From Bacteroidia bacterium (lineage in GTDB: Bacteria > Bacteroidota > Bacteroidia > Flavobacteriales > Flavobacteriaceae): a stretch of DNA of 47,246 nucleotides. This document shows, piece after piece, positions 18,701 through 25,848 of this stretch. The DNA lies in the NCBI GenBank assembly GCA_030429455.1, contig JAUIFC010000009.1, forward strand, positions 1 to 47,246. Direction: 5' to 3'. The translations under genes and the position numbers were made by a program. Position 1 is the first letter of the stretch. Each line of letters starts with the position of its first letter. Under the pieces are notes generated by a model. That model was not told where the DNA came from. It worked only from the letters and a program-made list of their open reading frames with translations, and ran no database searches.

Positions 18701-18985
18701 GGTGTAGACCTCTGTTGGCCCCTCATAACTGGCAGAATAGGCAAGCGTTTTACCATCCGAAGAGATATTTGCAAAACGTTCTTCTTCTGCGTGAGTTGTG
18801 AGCCTTTGCGCAAGTCCACCATTTGTAGAAACTTTCCAAATGTCGCCTTCTGCTGTGAAAACGATAGTATTTTTATGGATATCAGGATACTGATAATAAC
18901 CTTCGAATCCTTGAGCATTCATTTGGTTTAAACCAAACAACATACATGTCAAAACGCCAAATGTTTTAATGTTTATTAACTTCAT
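15716..18985 (-). CDS. Tricorn-protease-like S41 peptidase
   Basis: A 1089-aa exported peptidase. The signal peptide is residues 1-25 (MKLINIKTFG...NAQ). A six-bladed TolB/PD40-type propeller (about 30-330) and a second propeller (about 330-640) follow. They contain repeats such as SPDSQWVAF, SPDGKFMYF and FSHDGKNVI. A lysine-rich low-complexity insertion (KDKKKKGKKDKEDSK) interrupts the region near residue 555. The tricorn-type core domain, a PDZ domain (IKEGDIITKVNGKDA) and the S41 catalytic part come last. Catalytic residues by position: H749 in ELSALHTAARGG, and S971 followed by D972 in NTYSDGE. The archaeal homologue trims peptides; in Bacteroidota these are periplasmic. Spacing suggests a single-gene transcript. 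Confidence 0.92.
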   Translation of the reverse strand: MKLINIKTFGVLTCMLFGLNQMNAQGFEGYYQYPDIHKNTIVFTAEGDIWKVSTNGGLAQRLTTHAEEERFANISSDGKTLAYSASYEGPTEVYTMPIDGGLTTRWTYESDNSTLSSWTPNGKIVYQTQAYNKLPDEQLVTIDLDTKVKSVVPLYQASEGVQGENGVWFFVRPADHGDAAKRYVGGTARQIWKFDGKNEAVKLTTDYDGESHKPMWHEGRVYFITDRDGIMNIWSMDMNGKDLKQHTKHDEYDVRYANIDNGKIVYQHAADLWLLDISTGSYNKLDIRLASDLEQLREKWDKNPSQYITSVHPDPKGEKVVVTARGRVFVVPVKTGRIVSFTDQKEVRFRDALFSHDGKNVISLSDQSGEFEFVKFAANGSGEISEMTKDGSILRYQGIPSPDGKWIAYDDLDANMYVLNVSTGVSTKISTNQEGIRDFSWSPDSQWVAFVQNALNSMSQIKVYNVKDQSSFDLTTDRANSFNPKWSPDGKFMYFLSDRSFTTLVGSPWGTRQPEPYWDASEKLYEVALKKGTRSPFREYDELMNENKKEEKPTKDKKKKGKKDKEDSKLVVNIDKQGIKTRIEEVPISAGNYYGLAVNDKAIYMMARETGVNAKSHLKVVKISNEDIKVKDVATSVSGFELTQDGKKMLIRKGGSYYMVNAGTGKASLDNAKISFRGWKFSINPREDWKQIYKDAWRMERDYFYDKNMHGVDWNKMYDKYLPLVERVTTRNELNDVIARLVGELSALHTAARGGDTRSDNKNIQVASLGAETTRDETNGGYRIDYIYKVDPDYPNRKSVLDDPYLDIKEGDIITKVNGKDALSAIDIGELIRNQVGKQVLLSVKRGENTKEVIVKPQGSEFWLRYEDWEYSNRLKVEETSNKDIGYLHLYAMGSANISQFYREFYPVFNRKGLIIDVRYNWGGNIDSFVLSKLIRTAWMYWKGRSGEPYWNMPYSFRGHIVVLVNENTYSDGETLAEGFKKLGLGTTIGMRTWGGQIWLNSSNRQSDGGVARAPMYGVYGENGEWLIEGRGFEPDIVLDNLPHETFNGKDAQLEAAIDLLKKQIAEDPREVTPVPAYPDKSFGKNSKE

Positions 18986-19091
18986 ATCTAATGTTTAAGG
19001 TGATTATATTCTATTGATTATCATGTCCTTCAATTCTCTGATAACTCAACGGGATAAACTCTATTTTTCTTTGTGTTACAATTTAAACTAA

Positions 19092-19116
19092 AAATCCGAG
19101 ACACTGTCCCGGATTT
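19092..19116 (-). terminator. Terminator after the metallophosphoesterase gene
   Basis: Stem aaatccg (19092-19098) pairs with cggattt (19110-19116), with a further gac/gtc pairing inside (19100-19102 and 19106-19108). Read on the minus strand, the hairpin is followed by ttttagttt. It lies about 50 bp after the stop at 19164. Confidence 0.8.
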
Positions 19117-19163
19117 AAGTTGAAAATTTCTAGAAAAAATGTGGTCATTTCATCTATTGATCT

Positions 19164-20531
19164 TTATTTCAATTGTTTTTTTCCGGTTTCGAAATCTTTT
19201 ACGATAACAGCACGGTCATATTCTTCTCCAACAGCGGTATAAGCGACATAGGTCAAAGTGTTGTTTTCCACTGTGATGACTTGATAAAACTGGGTTTGTT
19301 CGGCTGTTACATCTGGTGTGTAACCATCGGCTTCATAGGCTTTCATTTGATCTTTGTCAACTTCATACTGTTTAGGGCCACTTACAGAAGTCACGTAAAC
19401 GGTTGTAATTTCATCATCACTTTGAGAAGATGTTGTTGTCATCGGTACATGGCCTCTTGCGTAGGTGTGGTCATGTCCATTTAACACTAAATCTACATTG
19501 TATTTATCCAATAAAGGTTTCCAGTTTTTACGTGCAAATTCGAAGTCGCGTCCCTTTGCAGGAGAGAACACGGAATGGTGGCATGTGATGATGTTCCACT
19601 TGGCCTTAGATGCTTTCAGCTGTTTTTCCAAATATGGTGTTTGCTCTTCCAAACTGGTATTGGAGTTTAAAGTAATGATTCTTATGTCCTGATAATCTAC
19701 TGTATACACTGTTTCGTGTAGTTTTTCAGGCAAAGAATTTTCCACAGGTAGTGTAAATTGTGGTCGCCATTGGATGGCGAGTTGTCTACCGCCTTCTTTT
19801 TCTAATGGATAAAACTCGTGATTTCCTACCGCTGGAATTGCTGTCCATTGGCTGTGGATAAATCCACCCGCTTTATACCACTCTGCCCACTCTTGATCTT
19901 TGTGTGAACGGTTGATGAGGTCTCCAGCATGAACTACAAAAGAGGCATCTGGAGCAGTTTGGTATGCCATTCGAATTACTCTAGACCAATGCGACAAGAC
20001 ATCATTCTGGGCATCTCCAAAATACACAAATGTTGTCGGTGCATACTCTGCTTTGGCCGTTTTGAATTGAATCCATTCTGACCAATGCTCCTCGCCGTCA
20101 CCCACTCGATACGCATATAATTTGTCTGGAGATAAGTCTTCAAAATTCACACTATGGTAATGCACTTTTAAGGACGCATTGTCTTTATACAAGCCTAAAT
20201 CAAATACTTCGTTGTTTGCAACTATCGTTTTTGCATTCTCTGCAAATTTTGAATTTACACTTGCTTCGGCTATTTGAGCCACAGCTTTTGTAATGGTTGT
20301 ATCTGTTCGCCAAGTTACCGCACGACTTGTGGCTGGATCGCCATTAAAAGTAAGAATGATTCTATCTGGATCTTTGCTTGGAATTTCCCAATGATGAAGA
20401 CCTTCAAGAACATGAGAATGACCGTGATGGTGCTCATGTTGATAAGAATTTTCGTTTTTACATGATGTAAACATAATGCTCAACACGAGCAGCTTATAAA
20501 AGCTCTTATTAATGTTAAAAAAATTTATCAT
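19164..20531 (-). CDS. Purple-acid-phosphatase-like metallophosphoesterase lipoprotein
   Basis: A 455-aa exported enzyme. The N-terminus (SIMFTSCKNEN) is a lipobox with Cys24. A histidine-rich stretch (HEHHHGHSHVLEGLHHW) follows and may bind metal. Residues 55-150 form the fibronectin-III-like N-terminal domain of purple acid phosphatases (PDRIILTFNGDPATSRAVTWRTDT). The calcineurin-like catalytic domain contains FVYFGDAQND, VVHAGDLINRS, AVGNHEFY, ITCHHSVFSP and LNGHDHTYARG, which supply the two-metal site. Substrates are likely phosphomono- or phosphodiesters released outside the cell. It is located after the injection-system operon but separated by about 190 bp and has its own terminator, so I do not treat it as part of that system. 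Confidence 0.9.
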   Translation of the reverse strand: MINFFNINKSFYKLLVLSIMFTSCKNENSYQHEHHHGHSHVLEGLHHWEIPSKDPDRIILTFNGDPATSRAVTWRTDTTITKAVAQIAEASVNSKFAENAKTIVANNEVFDLGLYKDNASLKVHYHSVNFEDLSPDKLYAYRVGDGEEHWSEWIQFKTAKAEYAPTTFVYFGDAQNDVLSHWSRVIRMAYQTAPDASFVVHAGDLINRSHKDQEWAEWYKAGGFIHSQWTAIPAVGNHEFYPLEKEGGRQLAIQWRPQFTLPVENSLPEKLHETVYTVDYQDIRIITLNSNTSLEEQTPYLEKQLKASKAKWNIITCHHSVFSPAKGRDFEFARKNWKPLLDKYNVDLVLNGHDHTYARGHVPMTTTSSQSDDEITTVYVTSVSGPKQYEVDKDQMKAYEADGYTPDVTAEQTQFYQVITVENNTLTYVAYTAVGEEYDRAVIVKDFETGKKQLK

Positions 20532-20593
20532 TTGATTATTGATTTAATTTGGATTGTTCAAAAATAACCTAAAAATGAAGTTTGATTGTAAAT

Positions 20594-20648
20594 TGAATAT
20601 GAAACTTTCAATTAAAACCAGATCGTAAACAATCCGCTTTCATATTCA
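20594..20648. repeat. Inverted repeat in the spacer at the end of the injection-system locus
   Basis: A perfect 11-bp inverted repeat: tgaatatgaaa (20594-20604) and tttcatattca (20638-20648) with a 33-nt loop. It lies about 75 bp after the ATPase stop. Without a clear T-tract it is only a possible transcript-end structure. Confidence 0.4.
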
Positions 20649-20720
20649 GTCTAAAGGTGTTTAATTGTTCTTTTAACAGGCAATTGAAGATGTTCATATA
20701 GTTTACGAGTTTAACTCATA

Positions 20721-22001
20721 CTACAATTTTGGTTCAACGAATATTTTTTCTTCCTTTAAAAATTCAACTTTTATGGCTGAAAATAAATCTTTGAGTTCTA
20801 GGTTATTTCGTTTTTGATCAGCAAGATGAAGACAGCAATATTCTATTATATTATTAATTTGAGCACCAGTAAGTTCAAATTTTTCAGCGATGAGGACTAA
20901 TTCGGATTTACTTGCATTTATGTTTTTTGGTATCGCCATTTCCCATAGTTGTAATCGTTCTTGCCTGTTTGGTTTTGTAAAAGTGATAATTGCATTAAAA
21001 CGTCTGATAAATGCTTGGTCGATATTGTTTTTGTAATTGCTAGCCAAAATGACTAAACCATTAAAATATTCAATGCGTTGCAACAAGAAACTCACACTCT
21101 GATTCGCATAACGATCCTGAGCATTTCGTGTATTGGAGCGTTTTCCAAAAAGCGCATCGGCCTCATCAAAGAAGAGTATCCAGTTTTTATTTTCGGCTCG
21201 TATAAATACTTTTTCTAAGTTTTTTTCAGTCTCACCAATATATTTCGAAATGATCTGAGACAGGTCTATTCGATATACAGGGCGACCAAACTCTTTACCT
21301 AGTAGTGAAGCAGTCAATGTTTTTCCCGTTCCTGAAGGGCCATAAAACAAGGCTTTGTAACCTGGAGGCATGCGTTTTGCCATTCCCCAATCTTTGCGTA
21401 AAACATCTTTGTGCTTTATCCATAAACGAATGTGATTAATCTGATTTAATGTATTGGCGTTTAATACCAAATCTTTCCATTCCATTGCCGTATGTATGAG
21501 TTTTGCTGGAAAATCTGGTCCAAATCTTGGTTTAAGTGCTTCGCCATACAAGAGTTGATGAATACTTTCTTTTGGAATAATCAATTTGCCACTCATGAAC
21601 GGCATGCCCTCTTTTACAGGTTCTATAAACAAAATTTGATCAGTAAAAAACCAATGGTCTTCTTTAAAATAATCAAGCAATTTTAAACGCTTTTGCATGT
21701 CCTTACCTGCCAGAATATATTGGATGGTTTCACCCGTAGGCTGCATGCTTCGGTAGGTATCGTTTTTAAGCCCACCCCATTCAGGGAACTCTCCGCCTTC
21801 TGGATAAAGCTCTTTTAAAATGTTGTCATAAAAACCTGTAATGACGTGTGGTGCTAAAGTCATTAACAGAATAATCCCTTCCTCATGAGAAGTTTCTCTA
21901 CCTAGGACTTCCGAAAAAGTATTTTGAAAAGTATATTCCTTTACCTCTTTATTAGTGTTAAATTGGTGTAGGATATATTCTTTGAGATTTTGGAAAGGCA
22001 T
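20721..22001 (-). CDS. eCIS AAA+ ATPase (Afp15-like)
   Basis: A predicted 426-aa AAA+ ATPase; every AFP/PVC-type contractile injection system locus carries one, and it is thought to help assemble or load the particle. Residue numbers refer to the ATG at 22001. The longer frame to 22034 depends on a TTG and adds 11 residues. Walker A is GPSGTGKT at 221-228, Walker B FFDEADALFGKR has D279 and E280, sensor-1 is VILASNYKNNID, and arginine fingers lie in the FIRRFNAIITF motif. The N-terminal domain (about 200 aa) is family-specific. It is the last gene of the operon, downstream of the cargo gene. Confidence 0.92.
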   Translation of the reverse strand: MPFQNLKEYILHQFNTNKEVKEYTFQNTFSEVLGRETSHEEGIILLMTLAPHVITGFYDNILKELYPEGGEFPEWGGLKNDTYRSMQPTGETIQYILAGKDMQKRLKLLDYFKEDHWFFTDQILFIEPVKEGMPFMSGKLIIPKESIHQLLYGEALKPRFGPDFPAKLIHTAMEWKDLVLNANTLNQINHIRLWIKHKDVLRKDWGMAKRMPPGYKALFYGPSGTGKTLTASLLGKEFGRPVYRIDLSQIISKYIGETEKNLEKVFIRAENKNWILFFDEADALFGKRSNTRNAQDRYANQSVSFLLQRIEYFNGLVILASNYKNNIDQAFIRRFNAIITFTKPNRQERLQLWEMAIPKNINASKSELVLIAEKFELTGAQINNIIEYCCLHLADQKRNNLELKDLFSAIKVEFLKEEKIFVEPKL

Positions 22002-22041
22002 GGTACTAAATCGTAAATTAAATTCATAAAACAAAACTATC

Positions 22042-23763
22042 TTACACTTTTACTTTCACATCACCTAATTCTTTAAATGCTATTGATGCAATTTTATATT
22101 TACTAGTTTTTAAAGTGTAGAAATTTCGATATCTACCTGCATTCAACTGCAAATAACTAGGTGCAATTTGGTGTGCAAGGCTTACAAACCCTCCAGAAGT
22201 ATCACTTAACCAGATATAATTTTTTTCATCTCTTGAAAACTTGACACGCTCTTGAGTCCGTTTCTCATACCACGAAACATCGTAACCTACATCGAAAGTA
22301 CATCTAATAGGAATTTTGAGATTTTTAATTTTCGTTTTGCTAATTTCAGGCTTTAAATGTTGGTTTATCCCGTCAATTTTAGCAGAATTGATTGTTGGTT
22401 TTGCATTATGCCATTCCCCAAAAACTTGCAAAACACCCAAATTATCCCAGATATGAGTATCTTTCATATTCACAGTTCCATCTTTAGTGGTACCATAGTC
22501 TGACTTTGCTAAAAAGACAGACCAATTTTGTACCGTTTTATTTCTTTGTTTTCTTCTCGCTTTACTGAAAAAACTAGGATTAAGTGTAGATTGAATAGCT
22601 AGAATTGCCTCAAGGCCTTCTTTACCTTTACTTTTCAATGTACTTTTTCTCTTTCTTAATTCTTTTCCTTGTTCGCCCATATTATTGATAAGATTCTGAA
22701 CTTGAGAATTAATAAATATTTCCCCTGATCTTTTTTTATTTTGAACTGGATGAGAATTTTCTGCTGCAGCAAATGAAATTTTCATTCCATTTGTTAATTT
22801 ATTTATACCTGCCTTTGTAACATCATTTACAATATCACCACTTAATCTTTCAATCACGCTAATTGTACTATTCTTTAAAATATTACTAGTAGATAGTTTT
22901 TTTGTAATGAGTTTCCCTGCCTGAACTGCAACAACACTACCGATACCTGCTGTCGCACCAACGAGTGCTAGTTCTGCTCCCGCCATTAGTAATTTTTGCC
23001 ACATCTTTGGTGGATCAGCCTCCCCAATTTGTTTATACATTATTTGCAGTTCCAGTTTTTGAGATTCAAAAATTTTATCATAATCCTTGACAGTATTATC
23101 TATTGCAGTATCAATTTCATCATTATAGTCTTTTTTATTTTCTTGTTTTTGAATTTTGAATTGTTCACTTTGCTGCAAAGTATGCGTCAACTCATGCGCC
23201 AATAAATGCTTACCCGAATTGCTATGAGGATTGTATTTTCCTTCATTAAAATAAATGTCATTGCCAACAGTAAAAGCCTGTGCATTTAAGTCCCTGTTCA
23301 TCTGAGCAGCCTGAGCATCGGTATGGATTCTTACACCCGCAAAGCTGGCTCCAAATCGACTCTCCATAAAACTCTGTGTATTTTTATCCATAGTTTGACC
23401 AGTTCCTCTCCTTGAATCAATCTGTTGAGTCAAGGCTTGTGACGCTGAGCCAGCTTCAGACGCATTTCCTTTAGACTGAATTAATGGTGTAATTTGAGAA
23501 GCCATCGATTTTGTTTGAACCATCTCTTCTTCACAATCGGTGCACTTACGCTGTACTAAAGGCCCTGTTTGTACTTTAGTCTTTACCTGAGAATCACTCA
23601 TACCTAATACCTTATCAGCCATGGCATCGGCTTCTCGTTCGTAAGCATCATCAGGTGAGCCAATAGTCAATTTACGTTGAATGACATGTTTCCCTATAAA
23701 TTGACTATTTCTCTTTTTCTGAGTTTGTTTTGCAGTTGAATTTTGCTGAACTATTGCTTCCAT
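22042..23763 (-). CDS. eCIS cargo candidate: DUF4157 protein with unassigned C-terminus
   Basis: A 573-aa protein. The N-terminal 200 residues form the DUF4157 module associated with cargo of extracellular contractile injection systems: GSPDDAYEREADAMADKV (residues 35-52), a CxxC pair (C74 and C77), FGASFAGVRIHTD (137-149) and the zinc-peptidase-like HELTH at 190-194. After a linker rich in Lys and Asp, residues 258-285 form a Gly/Ala-rich hydrophobic helix (LLMAGAELALVGATAGIGSV). The remaining 290 residues match no family I know and end in a β-rich segment. It sits between the tape measure and the ATPase, the usual cargo position. Toxic function is inferred from context, not shown. Confidence 0.8.
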   Translation of the reverse strand: MEAIVQQNSTAKQTQKKRNSQFIGKHVIQRKLTIGSPDDAYEREADAMADKVLGMSDSQVKTKVQTGPLVQRKCTDCEEEMVQTKSMASQITPLIQSKGNASEAGSASQALTQQIDSRRGTGQTMDKNTQSFMESRFGASFAGVRIHTDAQAAQMNRDLNAQAFTVGNDIYFNEGKYNPHSNSGKHLLAHELTHTLQQSEQFKIQKQENKKDYNDEIDTAIDNTVKDYDKIFESQKLELQIMYKQIGEADPPKMWQKLLMAGAELALVGATAGIGSVVAVQAGKLITKKLSTSNILKNSTISVIERLSGDIVNDVTKAGINKLTNGMKISFAAAENSHPVQNKKRSGEIFINSQVQNLINNMGEQGKELRKRKSTLKSKGKEGLEAILAIQSTLNPSFFSKARRKQRNKTVQNWSVFLAKSDYGTTKDGTVNMKDTHIWDNLGVLQVFGEWHNAKPTINSAKIDGINQHLKPEISKTKIKNLKIPIRCTFDVGYDVSWYEKRTQERVKFSRDEKNYIWLSDTSGGFVSLAHQIAPSYLQLNAGRYRNFYTLKTSKYKIASIAFKELGDVKVKV

Positions 23764-23773
23764 CGTAAATATT

Positions 23774-25225
23774 TTAAGCCCACTGACATGTTAAATAATT
23801 ATCCATCCATGGGGTTTTTACCATTCCGATTCCCCAAGGTAAATGATCCAGTAATACATCTATGCTTTGTTTTTCAACTATAATGTCGTATTTGTTTTTC
23901 TCATGTTCAATTAGTTTTGCATTGCGTTGTAAAAAGCTTTCTTGTAAAGTTTTCACCGAAGTGTTTTTAAGTATGGCCCAATGAGAAATGACAGATTCTA
24001 ATAATTCTTGGCATTGTTCCTTTTCTGCGTTTGTAATTTCCCAATCGGTTTTGACCGTGTCAGAAAAGTTGATTCCACAGAGTAGCTTATTTAATAGAAG
24101 TTCTGTTTCATAGGTTTTGGTTTCGCCGTAAACAAGATAATGTAAAAGTAATACCGCTCGATGTCTAAAAGAATCCTGTTTCCATTCATTGCCATTTAGG
24201 TAATTCAGTTTTTTAAATAGGGGAACGATAAAGGGATTAAGAATAACTAAACCTGCATTTTCGACGTATACATAAGTTTGAGTACTCTTTTGTTTACCAC
24301 TATTATTTCCCTGAAGAGCGTCTAAAATGGCGTCAATTTCATCCTGTGAGGTGGTTTTGTTTTCGTTGTTCACCGTTGTTTCTGTGGTAAAAGCTAATTT
24401 TATTAACTGGTCGAATTCGGCTGATAAAGCACCAAAACGCTTTTGTTGCTCTTCTAGTTTCCAAAACTTAGCTAAACGCAATACTTCTTCTTTTGAGAGG
24501 TTAAAATATGATTGTGCAACCTTCAAAGTGTTTTTAGCAGCATCAATTGAGTTTAGATTTGAATATTTACGCTTAACATGGGCAATCCAGAAAAGATAGA
24601 TTACAAATTGCCTAGACGGTTTGGGTTGTTTCTTCAACAAAAGTTCTAATTCATTTAAATCTTTACTAATTCCTAATGTGCTTGAAAAATCAGTAATTAA
24701 CTCATCAGGAAGATTTAGTATCATTCGTAAGGCAAATGTCTTTAATAGCTCAAAATCATCCTTTATTTTTTCAAATAATAAATTTAAAAAACTATCGTCA
24801 ATAGTTACTGTATTAAAGATTTGATTCAAATCGGTGGTAATGGCATTGGGAGGTAATTTCCCTTGAGTCAAATACTCTAGCAATAAGTGTTGGTATGCTT
24901 TTTCTTTGGAGAGAACTTGGTAATTGGGATGGTCGTTTTTGGGTTGACTATGCTTTGGTTGATTTGATTTCAAAAAAGCTTCAACCTGTGTTAATGTAGA
25001 ATTTACAACATCGTTTTTCCAGTTGGATAAGGTCAAGTTAGGTATTGAAACTTGCAATTTATCTATTTTCCAAACACCATCAGGCACATCATATCGATTG
25101 AGTAAAGCATCTAATTTTGAATATAAGTTATGCTTGAAGACATCTCCTATTTCGTCTTGTAATAGTTTAGCGGTTTCTTGCGTTGAACAGGCGATGTCGA
25201 TATGGTGTTTTTCTAACAGATGCAT
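23774..25225 (-). CDS. CIS tape-measure protein (Afp14-like)
   Basis: A predicted 483-aa protein with the N-terminal signature of contractile-injection-system tape measure proteins: MHLLEKHHIDIACSTQETAK, then a helix with QDEIGDVFKHNLYSKLDALLNRY and VWKIDKLQVSIPNL. Helix-rich middle sections and a conserved C-terminal block (YVENAGLVILNPFIVPLFKKL, then FRHRAVLLLHYLVYGE and PLCG-like LLNKLLCGINF) complete the family pattern. Tape measures set particle length, and at a helical rise of 1.5 Å per residue the upper limit would be about 72 nm. I chose the ATG at 25225; a TTG three codons upstream is less likely. It is preceded by the 195-aa gene and followed 10 bp later by the cargo candidate. Confidence 0.88.
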   Translation of the reverse strand: MHLLEKHHIDIACSTQETAKLLQDEIGDVFKHNLYSKLDALLNRYDVPDGVWKIDKLQVSIPNLTLSNWKNDVVNSTLTQVEAFLKSNQPKHSQPKNDHPNYQVLSKEKAYQHLLLEYLTQGKLPPNAITTDLNQIFNTVTIDDSFLNLLFEKIKDDFELLKTFALRMILNLPDELITDFSSTLGISKDLNELELLLKKQPKPSRQFVIYLFWIAHVKRKYSNLNSIDAAKNTLKVAQSYFNLSKEEVLRLAKFWKLEEQQKRFGALSAEFDQLIKLAFTTETTVNNENKTTSQDEIDAILDALQGNNSGKQKSTQTYVYVENAGLVILNPFIVPLFKKLNYLNGNEWKQDSFRHRAVLLLHYLVYGETKTYETELLLNKLLCGINFSDTVKTDWEITNAEKEQCQELLESVISHWAILKNTSVKTLQESFLQRNAKLIEHEKNKYDIIVEKQSIDVLLDHLPWGIGMVKTPWMDNYLTCQWA

Positions 25226-25242
25226 TAAAATCAAAGGGGAAT

Positions 25243-25830
25243 TTATATCGATTCGTCTATAATGTTTTGACTAGAATGGAAACAAACTGAGGTATAAGCC
25301 AAAGCATCTGTCAACGGGTAATCTGCAGTATTTTGTTGTCCAGGAACATAAAAATCCATATCAAACTGTACTGCAGGTGCATTATTACTCATAAAAAATG
25401 AAATAGTAGTTGGAATTGTAAATGGGAGTGCGTTATCCAAATTAGCAAATCTAATCTTAAAAGGTATACTAAACTGCATTTTAGTAGTTGTCAGAATAGT
25501 ATTCATTGTACTTAACAATTTATCTCCATGGTCATTTTGTAAGTTGAAGATAAAAACGTTGTTATTAGAGTTGTCAGAAATTTTCAATTGAAATGTAAAA
25601 TTGGCAAATTGATTTCTTATTCCTCTGCATGAATATTGCAACGTAGATCCTGTATTGTTGGTAATAGATGAATTTGTTTTATAATCAAAAAGGTTTAACT
25701 TACCATTATCAGGCTTATTTTCAGTGTAATCCATCAGTGCTGTTAAGACTTCACGTACTTCTGCAGCGGTATTGTTTCCGTTGTCTTCTATGGCAGCTAT
25801 TGCTTTTTCTACTTTGGCTCTTGTTGACAT
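25243..25830 (-). CDS. Unknown 195-aa protein with fibre-like N-terminus in the eCIS locus
   Basis: I do not recognise this protein as a whole. Residues 5-37 (VEKAIAAIEDNGNNTAAEVREVLTALMDY) form a helix pair whose DN..TA.EVR.VL pattern recalls the N-terminal segment of many tail-fibre or appendage proteins in Bacteroidota phages. The remaining 150 residues are rich in Asn, Thr and Phe with alternating hydrophobics (FTFQLKISDNSNNNVFIFNL; FTIPTTISFFMSNNAPAVQFDMDF), suggesting a β-sandwich. It has only one cysteine (after SVCF) besides one near residue 67. The location between the 856-aa protein and the tape measure suggests a receptor-binding or baseplate-attached appendage, which is inference only. 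Confidence 0.6.
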   Translation of the reverse strand: MSTRAKVEKAIAAIEDNGNNTAAEVREVLTALMDYTENKPDNGKLNLFDYKTNSSITNNTGSTLQYSCRGIRNQFANFTFQLKISDNSNNNVFIFNLQNDHGDKLLSTMNTILTTTKMQFSIPFKIRFANLDNALPFTIPTTISFFMSNNAPAVQFDMDFYVPGQQNTADYPLTDALAYTSVCFHSSQNIIDESI

Positions 25831-25848
25831 AATATGGTGTTTTATAAT

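Noticed and set aside
22002-22034. Longer N-terminus of the ATPase starting at TTG
   Set aside because: The ATG at 22001 is a better start and gives the typical family N-terminus; TTG initiation is less likely without support.
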